This document shows positions 25,001-39,925 of a stretch of DNA of 64,000 nt, in pieces. The position numbers were made by a program, and so were the translations under genes. The stretch's first letter is position 1. Every line of letters begins with the position of its first letter. Source of the stretch: Bradysia coprophila (Eukaryota > Arthropoda > Insecta > Diptera > Sciaridae). The stretch lies in NCBI RefSeq assembly GCF_014529535.1, contig NW_023503608.1, forward strand, positions 1,364,001 through 1,428,000. Reading direction: 5' to 3'. Under the pieces are notes generated by a model. The model was not told where the DNA came from. It made no database searches and was given only the letters and a program-made list of their open reading frames with translations.

Positions 25001-28000
25001 GTCTCCAGTCTCCACATTTTGTTGTAATAAAAGCATTACCCGGAGGGTGTATAACCAAAGTAAAGAGACAATTCATATTTTCCTGAAATTGAGTAGTTGA
25101 GTAGAAAGTCATGGCATTGCACATTGCACACTGTCGGCGGTGATGACGTGATGTCCACATATAACATATTTTATAGTAACTAATGGTTGCATGTAAATTA
25201 TAGTAATGGTAACGTAAGCCTGTCAATCAATTAATATTACAATAATTAGCTTGAATTACGAGGTTATTTCAGTTGCAGCATTATGCTGCAATTGGTATTG
25301 TTCACTTCCATATAGAACACAATGATTTGGAGTCGGAATAGGTATAGCATCGGAATGGTTTAATACAATTCTGAACTAGTTACTTTGATGGAAAACCGTT
25401 GAAATATGTCCGTAATTTTGATTAATTAATCTGCGGATATTACAGCACAAATTAGAATCGGTCATTTTGAATTGAATTTCAGCCATGCCTCATCACTCAC
25501 CACATTCAACGGAGTACTCATTTATTTACATTAATCAAAACTTTAATTAATTTGATGAACAAAAGGTAGTTCGATGATGTAACCTTTTGCTAGAATTAAT
25601 TATTTTCGGCAGGTCGTCCTCTGGATTGATATTAATGAGTATTTTTTAATTAGACTTCAAATTCTTACCGCTATCGATTTTCTTTCATTTCTTTTTAAAT
25701 ACCAACAACACGCCAGCTGTGTCGGGCACAGAAGTAGTTAAATTATATTTTGATTCCGTAATAATGATAAAATGCAATAAATCAAACCATCAATTTGTTG
25801 AAGCAGCTTGACTGTGTAAATAAAACCCGACAAAGCTTCAACAAAATTTGGTTTTATGCAAAATTATACCGCAATCGTACCATAACATTTAAATGTTATT
25901 AATCATAATCACGCCGATAAACTTTTATTACGGCAATTGAAGTAACAAATTTGGTTGAACCATCATAACCATAATTTCGTTGAATGTTTTTTTTACAAAA
26001 AAAAATGAAGATTGCAATCAGAATTATAGGATAGATGCAAATTAGCGATATAACAGCCGGGCGTCATTTCCATAAAAAATAAAAATTGATGGGAAAAAGT
26101 CATTGTGAAAGTCATCAAAAAAACGGGTAGTTTGTAGTTATCAATATTTTTCGTTACATTGTCCTGAATTATTGATGTAATTACGAGAGAATGGATCGAA
26201 ACGATAACCGTTTTCTTTGCTATTCTGTTAGCCGGTGGAATTTTTGTTAAAGTATTCATTATTTAAAATTAATTGTCTATAGAGTTTCACATGGCGTGGT
26301 GTTAATGTTCGGTAAACCAGTCAATTTATTTTAAACACCATTTCTTAAAATTTACAATGTTTCTGGAATTTTCAGTAATTTAATTCCATTGAAATAGACC
26401 CTGAATCTATTACTTCGTTTGATTTAAGTATTTTCTCGGAGAAGATTTCAAATCTTTATTTCATTTTTTAACATACTTTCCGCTATATTAGTCTGTATAA
26501 GCTTGTCGCCTGTTTCTAGAGTCGTTATTGATAGCAAATGATCACGATCATGATTGTGGTGAAAGTTATGATCCCAATAGTCCGAAACCTCAGTCGTTGA
26601 ATTTTAATATTTTGTTTGTTGGCAGAGGTTCAACAGTCGAAAATGTGTGTCGTTTGTTTGTGATTTACTGCCGCAAGCATAGATGTCTTACTTGTCCTGC
26701 ACCATAGTTCGAAAACCTAAAAAAGAATGTTTCCGCCAAAGGCGGGAAATTTTGATGAACTTCAATGATACTAATCAAAAGATATCAAAAAGGGGCTACC
26801 TGGCCACTCTGTGGGTTTTATAAAAAAAAGCTGCATTTTCGAGACATCTCATGGAAAAATGTTTTACTCAGAGTTACATTCTGCATCGATAAAAAATATC
26901 TAAAAAGAATTGATGAGAATGATCAATTCAAATACCATATTTTAAAGATGGGAAACGTATTTAACGGTAAAAATCAATGAATCTCCCTGTTGACCCAATT
27001 TTTTTGGCGTTTGATCTTTTACTGTCTTATTCCAACCAGAAATCATCCCTCAATTTGCTTTTTTGTCGATAGCAGATTACCAGCCGTTCTAAATAATGGG
27101 TTATATGGCAGTGCCAATGTTTGAATTATGTTAATGTTGACTTTCGTCCGAACATTGGAAATTTTAAAAAGTTGGAATGACCGGCTCTGCTCAAATATTC
27201 ATTCCATTTTTTGAAATATTTCATATAACTGAACCACACCTCTTTTCTGGCCTGAGCGAATTGTGTTAGCTTTCAAAATTGGAATCCAGCCTAGTGTCTA
27301 GTATTAAAGTCGAAAAATTTTTCTTAAAGTAAACAGCTCTTTAAAATTACGTAATCTATATAAATTGCCCATTAGCCGTTGCATTGAACCGATTATGAAA
27401 GCGCTTTCAAAATGTAAATCGCGTATCCTTTTTGCTTATTAAATATTGTTTTGCGGTTAAGCTGATACTTCCTTCCTATCCCCAAAATTTGTATTTTATT
27501 TATCATTGGAGAAAAAGTCATGCTGAGTTAATAGCTAGGTATAAAATGAGAAAAGACATAAATTCGCATTGCGAAGGGACGAAAATTATTACTGCGAAGG
27601 GTATACGTTCACACACAAAAAATACCCATCCAATTTCCATCAAAAATTGAATCAACATCATTTCCTATAATACTAAAATAATGTTGAATTGAGTGAGGGA
27701 AGAAATTGTAGAACGACTACCAATTGATATTTTTCGGTAAAAAATAATGTGTAACGACAATAATAAGCGCAGGAGTTGTACGTACCAACTTTACCTAATG
27801 TAACATATATTTATAGCAAAGAGTATGATAAAGCTATTGAAGCTGTTGAAGTTGAAAAATTCGGTTCGATATGTTTAAAGTATACTCGGATCAAAAAGTG
27901 TAGTCCTTTTATCCCATAATCACAATATCTCGTTTTGTTTGTATACCTATAGTAGAATCTGTTTATGACAAGAGTGACACCTCTCCGAATTAACTTTTCT

Positions 28001-31000
28001 ATTATCGTAATCACACCGTGTAATAGTGGAAAATATCAAAAAGATTTGTTTTCGCGCAGGAAGATTTATCGTTCTACCACTCACCCATCAATGCTAAAGG
28101 ATAAAGAGAATGCAATCAATTTTCTATTGAATTAATCGCTGTTTTCTTCGCATTTTCTTTCTTCTTTTTTAAAATTGTGGAACCATTTCCGAAAAATGCG
28201 TGCGGATGTTCCGAACAATGTCCTAAACGGTAAATCAGAAAATAAGAAAAAATTCGATGATATATTACTAGCGATGGTATTCCGCACAAAAGACGATTCG
28301 CTGAAATCGATTTTTTTTTCTCGGCAAATATTTTTCTTATTGAAGTGATTTCTACACACTCTATACAACGTCCTTTGTATACACAAGTTCACTACTCGCT
28401 AGTCACATTTCGTTTAATGAAATTTGCTATTCTTCCTTTGTGCTGTAACGTCAATTAAGAATGCGAAATTTAAAATTAAAAGCAAAGATTTACGGCACAA
28501 CCCCATCATTAGAGGAGATTGCTGGGCGTTACTCAATTTTTGCTTTACATAATTTATGTAACATTTTCTGGATACTTTCTCTAAATAAACAAATCTTTCT
28601 TTGAAAATATATCACCGTGTCATATATGCAAGAAAAAAACTTGTTTAATCCATAATATATCTAGATCGATGTTTGTGTGCACACAAAACACGTCACAGAT
28701 ATAGATAAAACCAGATAAAGCTAGTGTTGGAAGCATATTTAAATATGTAAATCTATTGTACGTGGTGGGTTGTTTTTCTTCGATTTTTTTTTACTTCTTA
28801 AAGAGAGTTTCACATTAAATTCAGATAAATAAAAAAAGGAACCGGCAAAAGAACAGGAATAAGAAGAGTTGGAAAAAATAAAATGAAAATATAAAAATAG
28901 AAAAGAAATTTCTTCGTTACGTACGTATAGAAGAGTTTTGTGAAACTCGGTTAAACTTTATGAGAACAATTATAGAGATAAGTAAAAAAAATCCCTTAAC
29001 AAACATTTTATATCCTCTTCCACCGAATCCATTGGATGGGTGGTTGGATGGAAATCTCTAAAAAGTATTACGATCGTTAACTGAAAAAAGCAACTTATAT
29101 AGAAAGAGTTAAAGCATTTTCTTGTTTATATTGTCTTGCTACTGCTGCTGTTGCTGCCGTTGGAGTTCATTATTTATTATGTCCATTGCCAGAACCAAAT
29201 TTTATTTTGTTGTTCTGAATGGAACGAATATAATTTATATTGCTAATCATATAAATATGACAAAACATTTTATGGAGGTTAGAAGCCTCATGAAGGTATA
29301 CGTATACGTATAAAACGAAATCGGTATAATGGAGATTAGCTTTCTGATGATAATAAAGATTGACGCTTAAAGTGCTTGGTATATGGTTTCTCTTTTCAAA
29401 GTCGTTCAACCGGAGATTGGTAAATGAATGAAGTAATTGTGTGTGTATGTTCACCATCATGCTACATGGAATCAGGGGGTGAACGTAAACACTGAGATAT
29501 ATATTCTTCTACATTGATAAGTAAATAGCATTTATTATGTGAGGATTATGTTGATAACATGTTGTCAGTTGATGTGTTGGCATTTTAATTAAATCAAAAA
29601 AAGAAAAACCACCATCGATATCACATGGTACACAATAACATCCAGCAGTAAATGCGAAGAATTATAGCTAATAACATAAAGTACAGCAAATTTTACAGTA
29701 TTTTTCGACCGAGTTTTATTGTAATAACTTACAGCATTTCCCCCAATTGATTTCGTGTAAAAAGCTTTCATCCACTTTCAATTTTCAAAACCGAGAATAT
29801 TTCTATGTAAATGAACGCCATAAATTTACGATTTTATTTCCATAGTTGCGATTCCTGCTTCGGGGGAAGATGAAGAAGGGAAAAAAAATGCCAAATCTTG
29901 TTTCATCGTATACACTACACGTATATACTAACCGCATATCATATGTAACCTGTAATTCAGTGAATATAGTCCGTTCTTTATGTATCTGAATTCAATACGG
30001 CATAAATATAAGAAACTCAGTTCTAAGATTTTTTCTTTTCTATTTCAAAGGCAGTCAATTTTAACTATCAATAGAACTTTCTTATTGATCTTTTCCGAGA
30101 ATGTCTAGGTTATCGGTCTACTTTCGCTTGTTCGAGCAGATATGATAAAATATTTTAATTTCGAACTTGTTTGTTTGAACTCATCCAAGTTTTATGAATG
30201 AGTTATACGAAATGTACCTTGACCATAGTCGGAATATCATTAAACACGACAGAAAAAAAACAATTTCGCTCAACTTTTATTTTATGTGTGCGATGTATTG
30301 TTGTCTCTGAACGCTGTTTCTATAGGAAAAAAAATAAGACAATAGACACATATTGGGGTAGCGACATCGCAGCGATTCGATCGTCCTTGAAAAATAATGG
30401 AATGGAACGTATTTTTCCAATTTTACTGGATCTGATAGCTATATTGAAGACAAATAAGTTACGTGCCAGAGTTCGCTAACATAGCAAGGCATCAATGTGA
30501 ACAAATGAAGTAAACAAGATTTGATACCAAACAATCAGAAATAGTTTAAACAAAAGATGTATTAGATTTGACTTATGTTGTGATATGGATATGCTAGACA
30601 TTGTAACAGGTCATAAAGCAAATTTATAGTTTCTCAGATGACTTGCTTTTGAATTTCGGGAGGTTCATGAATAACAAAGCACCAAAGACTCATCATAAAC
30701 TGGATTTTGGTAATTAATGGGCTAAGAAAAGATTTTAAACTTTATTGAAACCAAAGATCATCTTCTTTTTTATCATTTACAAAGTGAGATCGAGATTGTG
30801 TGCACACTGACTCGACGTCTTCAGAAAGTATTTGCATACTTCAAGGCGTAATTCGGAACTCATGTTAGACTGGTGGTCCAGACTGCTCTTGTTATTGGCC
30901 GTAAAAGACGGTTAGTTTATAAACTCTGTTTTGTTTAAAAAATACGATACCCATCGTTTTTACCCATTTTACAGCCGCCAAAAATGTGACTGAGGTCGTT

Positions 31001-32864
31001 CGTCGCCGCTATATGAAAAAGTTTGTCTGAGTCACATGCGAGGTCACATGGCACCAAAAACAATTGGCCACATATTTAATCAGAAGAATATCTTAAAACA
31101 GTTTAAACTCTAAAATATGGTGTCGATATATTGTATAGGCGGCTGTACGATTAGACCTTTGGACAGTTTTATTTAAAAAAAAAAAAACGGCAAATTTTAG
31201 AGGCATACCGTAGAACAATGTTTTGCTTAGAATAATCATATAAATCGATTAGAAATTACTTACAAAAATAACATCGACTAATTTTTTGGACGATGTCTAT
31301 CTTGTCACTGTTTTTTAGGTTTCTATAAAGATTTGGGACATTGCCCTTGCCCTTGCTGGTCACAAATCGTTTTTCTCATGAAATCTGTTACAGACGTCTA
31401 TCTCTGTCATCGATAGTGACGACTTCAGGAATAAACGCCTCGCTCTGACGAATTTGGTCTTATATATCAAATGTTAAAAAAAATTGAAGTAAAAGACTTG
31501 AAATCAATATCTGGAAGACATACATAGATCAAATGACGTAACTCTAAGACTCATTCCATCACAACGATTTAACGATGCGATGTCATCTTAAGTTTTTCCT
31601 TTTAATTTGAAATTAAATTGAATGTCCCAAATAATTTTGTACTCTCGCGCAACTGCCCATTTTGCTCCTACGATGGGAAGGCACTGGATGCTAGGACAAG
31701 AGTCTATTATATCGTGAAAATGACTGTTATTCATCAAATAAAGCCTCAGCAAAAACACAACTACACTAACGTTGTCATTTAGATGGGAATAAATTTGCTT
31801 TTGAAGTCGTAAACCTGATAAAGAAGTGCCGAAAGATACAGAGACATCATTCAAATAGAATTGGAAAAGATAATCTAATCTAATCATAACAGCCTGTTTC
31901 ACCCGTGATTCGAAAAGTTGATTTATGAAAAAGAACAGACTGAAATAAAAATTTGAAAGGAAAATTTTCTACATGAGAAATATTCTGATGTTGCAAAAAA
32001 GAAGAAGAAGAAAAGACTCTTGAATTTTCTTGGTTTCTTTTTGTCTGATGGTTATACCATTTTATACTTTCAGATAGCGATCTCCGATATTATACGGATG
32101 TTGGCGATGGACAATAAAGTTAGCCCTTCTGGCTTTCCTCAACTATTATCTCTTTTTGTTACAAAATAATGCTAACGGATAATATGCTTTACATTTTGTA
32201 AAAGAAAAAAGTTTTTCTTTTCTGACGACGTATGCAAAGTTACATTTTTATTATAAATTCCTATAACATAATATTGTCAATAGTAGCATTCTATATCTAT
32301 ATTTAGATTTCAGATGGAATTCATTTATTTACAGCATGGAGCTTATGAAGCGTAATTTCTTGAATCTTACCATTGCTCTACAGTCTAATGTATTCTTTGT
32401 TTGTAATCCGGTTAAACGATTTTATTATTCAAATTTGAAATGTTGTAATGTACTTTTACAATGTATAATACCATTGGATCCACCTTTGGAAAACAGGTCA
32501 CGGAGCGAAAATATTTACGTTCAAATTTGTGAAATATTTACTGTATAACTGATGAAACATCATTGGACTCGTGCGATATACGGAGTGTTTGGATTGTTTC
32601 GTGTAACAAAGAGTAGAAATGATCGAAAACTATGAGTCACGCATGGAAAGACGAAAACGTTGGGGCAGTTGTTATCACATAAAAAAAATGGATCGCTGAG
32701 GGTCTCTTTGAAATATAACCCAATTTTGTAAGTATATTAAAGAGTTACGTTCACATCTTGCACTAGTGGCACGAGCGACAGAGATGTTTATGAGTCGACA
32801 GCTATAGCTGCTGATGAAGTGCTATACACTTATCATCTTAACTGTCAGTTAAGCACGCTGAATA

Positions 32865-33030
32865 CTTTCAAACAGTGTCTATATTCGAGAAAATATTTTC
32901 ACGAATTTTCTCAAATTTTCACGATTTTCTCAAATTTTCTTGAATTTTCGCAAAAAGTTTTTTGTGAAAATTTAAGAAAATCGCGAAAATTTGAAAATAT
33001 TTTCGCGAATATAGGTACTGCTTTCAAAGT
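32865..33030. mobile_element. AT-rich foldback element (about 165 bp)
   Basis: The outer arms are inverted: ACTTTCAAACAGTGTCTATATTCGAGAAAATATTTTC at the left edge against the mirrored CTTTGAAAGCAGTACCTATATTCGCGAAAATATTTTC at the right (each quoted as two adjoining pieces: outer block, then TATATTCG core). The centre is a GAATTTTC/GAAAATTC-rich near-palindrome. A diverged relative is at about 36450-36650. Confidence 0.65.
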
Positions 33031-36000
33031 AGCACATGTAAAATTACAATTCAATCTGTTACTTCTTTTGTGTCTATAAAAAAATCTTTTACTTCATTTG
33101 TTGTAACATACCTAAGAGAGCACATCCAGGCTTCTTCGTCTATTTTAGTCGTCGTTGCAAATAATACATGACTAGCGGCATTGAATATTCGACTCCCAAA
33201 AACGTACTTATTTTTAATGAGCGTGCGAGTCGTTCATTACCTTGGTCGTTCCTTGTTTATACTTGAATGAAACGAACACTTTTTGTGCGACATTCTCACC
33301 ACTCACATGTATGTATAATGGCAAAAGGACTCTTTAAAAAAATAGAGACTATTCTTGAGAAAAAGAACGGTAATGTAACATGCAATAGATCACATCGTAT
33401 TAGTCTAGCACATAAGAATGTGTTAAATTCACAAATAATGTGCTGTTGACATATATATAAAGGGACATTTATTCGTGCCAAAGAAACAATTGTTTCAGAT
33501 ATATCAAGAAACAAATTGCCTAGAAACACCAACCTCGGAAAATGGTTTTGGCTTCGAACGAATGTAATTATAGTGTTCGTCATGAGATAAGCAGCATTTA
33601 CAATAAAATATGAAATTTCCGTCCTACGTGCTCGTACTAACAATCAATTAAAAAATAGGTTGAAAACTTAATACTCTGTGTAATAGGGCGAAACGCACAC
33701 ATCTAGCACTTGAACGTGCGATGATTAGTGTTAAATGTCGTAATGCAAATGTACTGTATAAATAATGTTGTGTTACACCGCTAAGCGTACAATTCACGGA
33801 CATGTATTTCGCGTCGTTCAGCGTATTACATAAAATAGGACACGAATGTTACATAACGGAACGTACAATTATACAAGGAGTTAACAACAATAAAAACTGT
33901 TATTTGCTATATGAAACGAATTTATGACTTTGTGCCGGAATGTTTGAAATTAATTAAATGAGAATAATTTGACGCGGCTATAAAGGTCGTTCCTATCTTT
34001 CAAAAGTTAAGTGAAATTGAGACAAAGTTTGCATAAATGGCCTGAGAATTGACCAAGTAATTAGCTTTTAGTCTGCCATTAATGCTTAATTATGGCCTTG
34101 AATTAGGGAGTACAATTCATTTTAATGAGGTCATTAATTCAATGTTAAGTAGAACACGTTTCGAGTTTGGACAATAAAAGCAATTTTTTTTGGAAAGAAA
34201 ATAATTCTTTTAAATCGTGTTGTATGGTGTGGTTCCATTTTCTAATTGACTTTCGAATTAAATCCGAAGCAATAATGTTGACGCTGTGGGGTCAGCAACG
34301 GGTGTAACGTTTAATTTTATCATTTCTGTTTTTGAACTTGAGCTAGAACTAAAGAACTGAATGACACAAAAGTGAATTCTAGTCCTTCTTCAAACGATTT
34401 TTTAAACTGGTGGATAAGAATATTACTTCGATTTACAGCAAAAGTAATTTGGTACGGTTTACATTGCAAACATTGCAACTGTTCCACAGTTGACTATTAA
34501 GTTCAGTTTTTATTTTAAAAAGAAATGTTGCCAACAGTTGATTCGTCCTGAATCCAGCAAAGGGCATCTTCAAAAGAGAAACGTTTTTCAGAGTAGATAA
34601 TTGAAATCTCTCAGTGGAAATGGGGATTAAACGGAATGAAGTACGGACTAATCTTCGCGTTCAGCCGTTAAAAAAACCAATGAAAAGTGATTCAGCTTTA
34701 AGCTCTGTTTACGTTATAACAATGGAAAGAGATAGCAGTTTTCATCGTGTTTTGAAAACAGCTAGTAGACGGAATGAGGTGCGTCTTAAGCTTAATTTTA
34801 ACTGATGAACGCCGTAGCACATCTCGCGAAATTGGAGCCACTCCATACTATATGGCTGTGTATAGTCACATTTAAAATTGATTGGGAAACACTATTGGGG
34901 ATGATTTTTTCGCCTCTTAACAAGATTTATTTTGCACATTGAGAGGCTGGTTTTGACTCATTTCAATTCCTTTGAAGGTTTGCACTCTGTGCAAATCAGA
35001 CCGATTGTAAATGGATTCACAAAACTGACGTTTTTATGGAAAGGGATAAAAACCCTTTTTATGGAAGTTTTAATGGAGTATTCAAATAGTTTCCAACCCA
35101 TTTTTGTAATTAAAAAGATAAATTAGACGAAAATGTCAGCATGGAAAATCGGATCAGTTACATGAGTCGATGTTAACTTGTCTGAAAAACTTAACCAACT
35201 TTGAACACATTTTCAGTTATTTCTCATCGCAAAATTACATGCGCTTTTTGTTATACAAATCGCAGCTTTGGGTGAAAACTTTTCGATCAATAATCTCGAA
35301 TTGATATCTTCTTTTTCTGTATAATAATGAAGCGAAAACTAGAGAAAACGAATTTCCTTTCGACTTACTCAGCTCCAGAAACGAAAATAATTACAAAGCA
35401 AATATGCTTGCTGTAGTTTCACTGTGATTGTATTGAATGCCATAAAATGCTACAGAGACTTTTTTCCGTACACTTTCCCATACATAAGATCTGTCGTTAA
35501 GTTTATAGAAACATTTATATATTCCTTTGAACATTTTATGTCGCCTTTTATTCGAGTCATGTGTAACGTTTATTGCAAATCGAATATAGAAAACATGTCG
35601 TTATATTCCAGAGGCAACGAAAACGACTGCAAGGATTTATCTATTTTAAAAAATTGATTTTTTTTTCGAGCACAAGATAAAATATTTCCATTTCATTTTC
35701 CACATCATAAACCACCAAAACCGTACGGACTGTACATTTTCGAATAATTATTTAGCATATGCCCACCACAATACCACAAGAATAAATAAATAAATTCAAA
35801 AATGGAAATTATTGTAAATTTTGAGTTTTTTTCTGTTTGTTTTTCATGAGAATTTTCATAAAAATAATGGTACAGTTGCTGGGTTGACCGGTCAAAATGT
35901 ACAAATTGGAGAAGAAAAGTTGATGCTCGATGGTCATTTATAATAAAAGGTTCATTAACATGAAAAATGGTAGTGAGTAGAAGTATAAACAAATTATTTA

Positions 36001-36449
36001 TGGTTCATGCATGCATGTTAAGTGGAATGTATAGGGTTCCGATGAAAATGTAACTTTAACGCGTTATCAGGTGAAATATAAACGCGGACAATCAATCACT
36101 GACTTTGAAGAGAAAAAGCTGATGGTATTTTCCGCTTTCGTATGTTCGAGGTTCGAGTACGTTCATTTTGATTGTTCGTTTAATAAAGAATAATTGCCTA
36201 AATATTGAAGTGCTGGATTCTAATGAAACGTGTGCACTATGTGTCTTGCCTTCCACTCGAACCATTGATTAAACAAAGCTTGCACAACATTATACAATAA
36301 ATTACGTTTTCGATTAATTATTCTAATGTTTTACAAACGGCTGAAGTTGTAGTTTTAGCCATTTTTTAATGTTTAGACAAAAAATAAATAAATCTGCAGT
36401 GACCTATTCAGACAATACATCTTTAAGGATTGAGGCTGATATTCGTCTT

Positions 36450-36723
36450 TGAGAAAATCGAAATTTTTTTTAAAGAAAACTCTCGATTTTATCGAATCTT
36501 ATAAATGTAAGAAAATCGAGAAAATTTTGAAAAATCAAGAAAAATCCAGAAGTTTGAATGATTTTCTCGATTTTTTTTTTGATTTTTTCGAATTTTCGAT
36601 TTTTTTTTATTTTCTCGAAAATGTTTTCAAATGTAGGTAGCGGTTGCTCGACTCCTACTAGTCTCAATTCTACTACATCATAAATGGCGCTAGTTTTTTC
36701 GGTAATGAAAGGGTCTCTAAGAG
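36450..36723. repeat. Foldback-related AT-rich repeat plus dispersed block
   Basis: Bases 36450-36640 alternate GAAAATCGA and TCGATTTTC blocks and end in TTTTCAAATGTAGGTAGC, resembling the edge of the 32865-33030 element. The following segment 36640-36723 (GCTCGACTCCTACTAGT ... TTTTTTCGGTAATGAAAG) recurs at 37473-37558. Confidence 0.6.
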
Positions 36724-37472
36724 TCCACAAGACTTTCGTTGAACAAATGAAAATCTTGATTTTTATGTTCTGAATTTTGGTGAGCACAGGCACGCGCTCG
36801 CAACAAATATGAAACACTAAAATAAAAAAATCTAGTCTGTCATTTGTTGAACAAACTTTGTATGTAATCATATACAAACCACAATAAGTCCTAAAATAGA
36901 AAGAATGTCGAATCTGACATTTCTCCACCTGTTAGTGTTCAAAAAATGACGAATTTCATACTTCATTCATCTGTTCTGCCAATACTCTCTCTAGCAAACA
37001 AACTCTCAGCTCTATGTGTCAAATTCACACCTTATTTCTTTGTATTCTACTAACACTTTTCTACATTTTGACTGACTACGCTGTAATTTATATGTAAATT
37101 CCAAAGGCTACTTGATTCGTTCACCACCTTAATAAAAGTAGTTTGTTTGCTAGAGAGAGTATTGGTTCTGCATAAAGAGCGTACAGCGTATTTGTTCACA
37201 AAAACTGAAAAAATTAAGGAAAGTTCGATAAAATCAAGAAAACTTTTCTCAAAGATAAGCAGTGATACCATACTTCGACTAATTCTAATAATGTTACGGT
37301 TGGTATGGTCGCAACTCAATAGCGTAGTGGCTGCCCTCCTGCTTTTCACTAATTGAGTGAGGTAGAGACAGATCGATTGTCAGATTCGAAAACAAAACAA
37401 AACCGATTGAATAGGCTCAAATCAAGTTAAATTAAGTATAGAGCTTACCAGCAGAACCATTGATGGTAGAAC

Positions 37473-37558
37473 TGATACTCGACTCCTACTAGTTGGAGTC
37501 CTATTGCATCATAGATGGTTAGTTTTTTTTTCGGTAATAAAAGAATCTCAAAGAGCGG
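37473..37558. repeat. Second copy of the CTCGACTCCTACTAGT dispersed repeat
   Basis: Direct copy of 36640-36723. Shared blocks: ACTCGACTCCTACTAGT, then CATCATA(A/G)ATGG, then TTTTTTCGGTAAT(G/A)AAAG and TCTCAAAGAG-like sequence. About 80 percent similar by eye. Confidence 0.65.
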
Positions 37559-38412
37559 AACCATAAGCAGCAACTAGTGTAATAATTATAGAAAACCAAT
37601 CGCTTCGTGGGTTGTAAAGGCAGATTATTATCAAAATCTTGTACTTCATTTGTTTTAACATATATATTTTGTTATATAAGACCGAACTAAGCAGATGTTG
37701 TCGCTTATGTTTGTCGCTACTGCCGTCAGATGATTCTGAAAGGTTGGTTGACTACTTAAATTAACTAAGGTTGACTGCTACTTATAGTACGAAAATTTCG
37801 TCCATCAATTATCCGAAATGATTAATGCAAATTGCCTTACGTAACCATAACAATGTTTTGGCGCTATATGTAATATAAACTCTAATATTTACTATAGAAC
37901 TACCCGTCTATGAGAATTCAATAAAATACAAAAGCTTCTTCAGATGTCCAACGAAATATGGAAAGAATTTTGGTGTTGTGACTGAAATTTCAGAGAGTAT
38001 AATGCTCCATACAAACTGTTTTCCGTTTGAAAATGCAACGATAAATCATTCGTAATAGTAACTAGATTAAATTATGGCGCTATAACGCTTGTAATGCTAA
38101 TAAATTGGTTTGTTATTTTGGGCGATAGGCCAAGAACTGATTGATGGGATATTTTCAAGAAAAAGAAAAAATTCCTGGCAAGTATTGTTCGGTATGAACC
38201 AAAGAATATTTTGATTATTCCATGTAAATGCCAGACGTCTTTAATTTTAATCGTAAGTCTGTCTATTCCATTCAGACTTAATAACGTCAAATAAGAAATT
38301 TCCCAAAAATAGAACCTGGTCAAATGGACCAAATTTCTTGGAAATTCTCATTTTATGAGTTATAGCCTGAGCTTTTCTCAAATGTATCAAAATCGAACAA
38401 AGGTTAGAGTCA

Positions 38413-38624
38413 GGCGTGGGGTAATTTGGCACAAAACAACGCATTTTTCAACTATGTAAAAGGTAAATCGTGTGCGAGTTTGTGATACCAAAATTTTGTA
38501 AAAGGAGTCATAAGGTCAACGACATGGCTAAAAGCATTTGCAGCAAAAGCTTGTGTGTGTGAGTTCACCTTTTACGTAGTTGAAAAGTGCGCTGTTTTGG
38601 CACCGGGTGCCAGATTCCCCGATA
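38413..38624. mobile_element. MITE-like element with inverted arms of about 60 bp
   Basis: The left arm begins GGGGTAATTTGGCAC and continues AAAACAACGCATTTTTCAAC then TATGTAAAAGGT. The right arm, inverted, reads GGGGAATCTGGCAC...CCAAAACAGCGCACTTTTCAAC then TACGTAAAAGGTGA. The right arm has an 8-base extra GCACCCGG-type duplication. No ORF. Confidence 0.75.
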
Positions 38625-39734
38625 CCCTCGTTTAATAGTGAATACATCGGCGTACCATAACAACAACTATAAAACAATATGTAGGCCACTAGCGCCTTTA
38701 ATTCAAGCGCAACCAAACTATTTTCGTCTAACCATTAGAGCCATTACCACACTAAGACGTTTCAACGAATGTGAAATTCATTTCATATGACCACCATATC
38801 TCCACCAAAACCCTAAAAGTACTCGACATATCTCTGTCAGTCTTCATCCTTACGATAATATGTTCATTAAGTCTGCATCATACCATCCCATTACGTTCAC
38901 TTCGAATTACCAAGAGTTTTGATGCTCAAACTGTCCAAAACCTATTAATTACTTTATCCAAAGTATCAAATTTATCGTCGTCCATTTCAGGCACTTACAA
39001 TGCCATTAGATGCCCGCAGCTCTATGACTAAAGAGATAATGATTCAAATGAAAAACAATTAATGGCCTTCACTTGATGGTACACACACACACACCTCCAT
39101 CAACAATGTCTTATTATAAAGTTTTTGGGGATTCTGGTAACAAAATATAGGCTCGTGTATAAATGTGTACACACTGTTCGTTCGCAAATTAAATCATTTC
39201 CGGTTGCCATATCATCCGCAACCATATGAATAATTAAAATAAAATTATAATTCATGAAAGGCGCTTTTATGTTATAACAAAATTAATGAGATTAGTCCTC
39301 AGAAAAAAAAGAAAACTTTACCATTCAACCCTTTTTTGATGACATTCGTCTTTTTTCGAGAGTTATTTGACGTAAATTTTGGATTCTCTTCCTTCTCTTT
39401 GCTATACCTTCTTATTCCATCCATCTATCTATACCGAAATGATATCCATGATGTATTATGTTGTGATATGTTATGTAACTTAAGACATGGATGGATATAC
39501 ACGATAAATGGTTAGGTAAATAGGATCTCAGTGTAATAACGAATGAATGAGGAGGAATACAAATAAAAATTATATTTCCATTAGGGTGTCAAAAACTATT
39601 ATTGTTGTTCTCCTAGTTTTTCTATCGCATGTAAAAAAAGGTACCTTATGGAATGTGTGTTTCTAGCACCAGCCGGTGACGAACTCAGAAAACCGGCTGA
39701 AAAGGCTCCTTTGTAAATGTGGAAATAGTCATTG

Positions 39735-39925
39735 TTATGAAAGAACAGGTTAAGACAAATACGGAGGCGGGTGACACCAAATTTTATAAAGGACTCACTA
39801 CAGATAGTTTGAGAAATCAACTTGAAGAAAATATTTTTTTTGGAAAATTCAGAATTTTGTTTTTGTTAAGTTCATATAGTTCGTGATCAACTCAGGGTTG
39901 TCTTAACCTGTTCTTACAGAATCTT
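39735..39925. mobile_element. MITE family B, copy 1, nested in the 2.2 kb element
   Basis: The inverted termini share AAGAACAGGTTAAGACA: left at 39740-39757, right near 39900-39918 inverted. An inner AATACGGAGGCGGGTGA block and GTTGATCACGAAC-type subterminal sequence match copy 2 at 41531-41707. Confidence 0.75.

Larger units (their letters stand above)
22017..39019. other. 17 kb gene-free, AT-rich interval upstream of the NMDA receptor gene
   Basis: No open frame here exceeds about 150 codons, and none shows a recognisable domain or codon pattern. The interval may include the receptor's promoter, 5' UTR exons and introns. Structured content is limited to inverted or dispersed repeats near 32865, 36640, 37473 and 38413, listed separately. 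Confidence 0.5.

Noticed and set aside
31588-31902. 104-codon frame on the minus strand
   Set aside because: No domain. Part of it resembles sequence at 53862-53912 and is more likely a degenerate dispersed repeat.
36470-36928. 152-codon frame on the minus strand
   Set aside because: Its Lys/Ile/Glu-rich second half is read from the AT-rich foldback repeat; no recognisable family.
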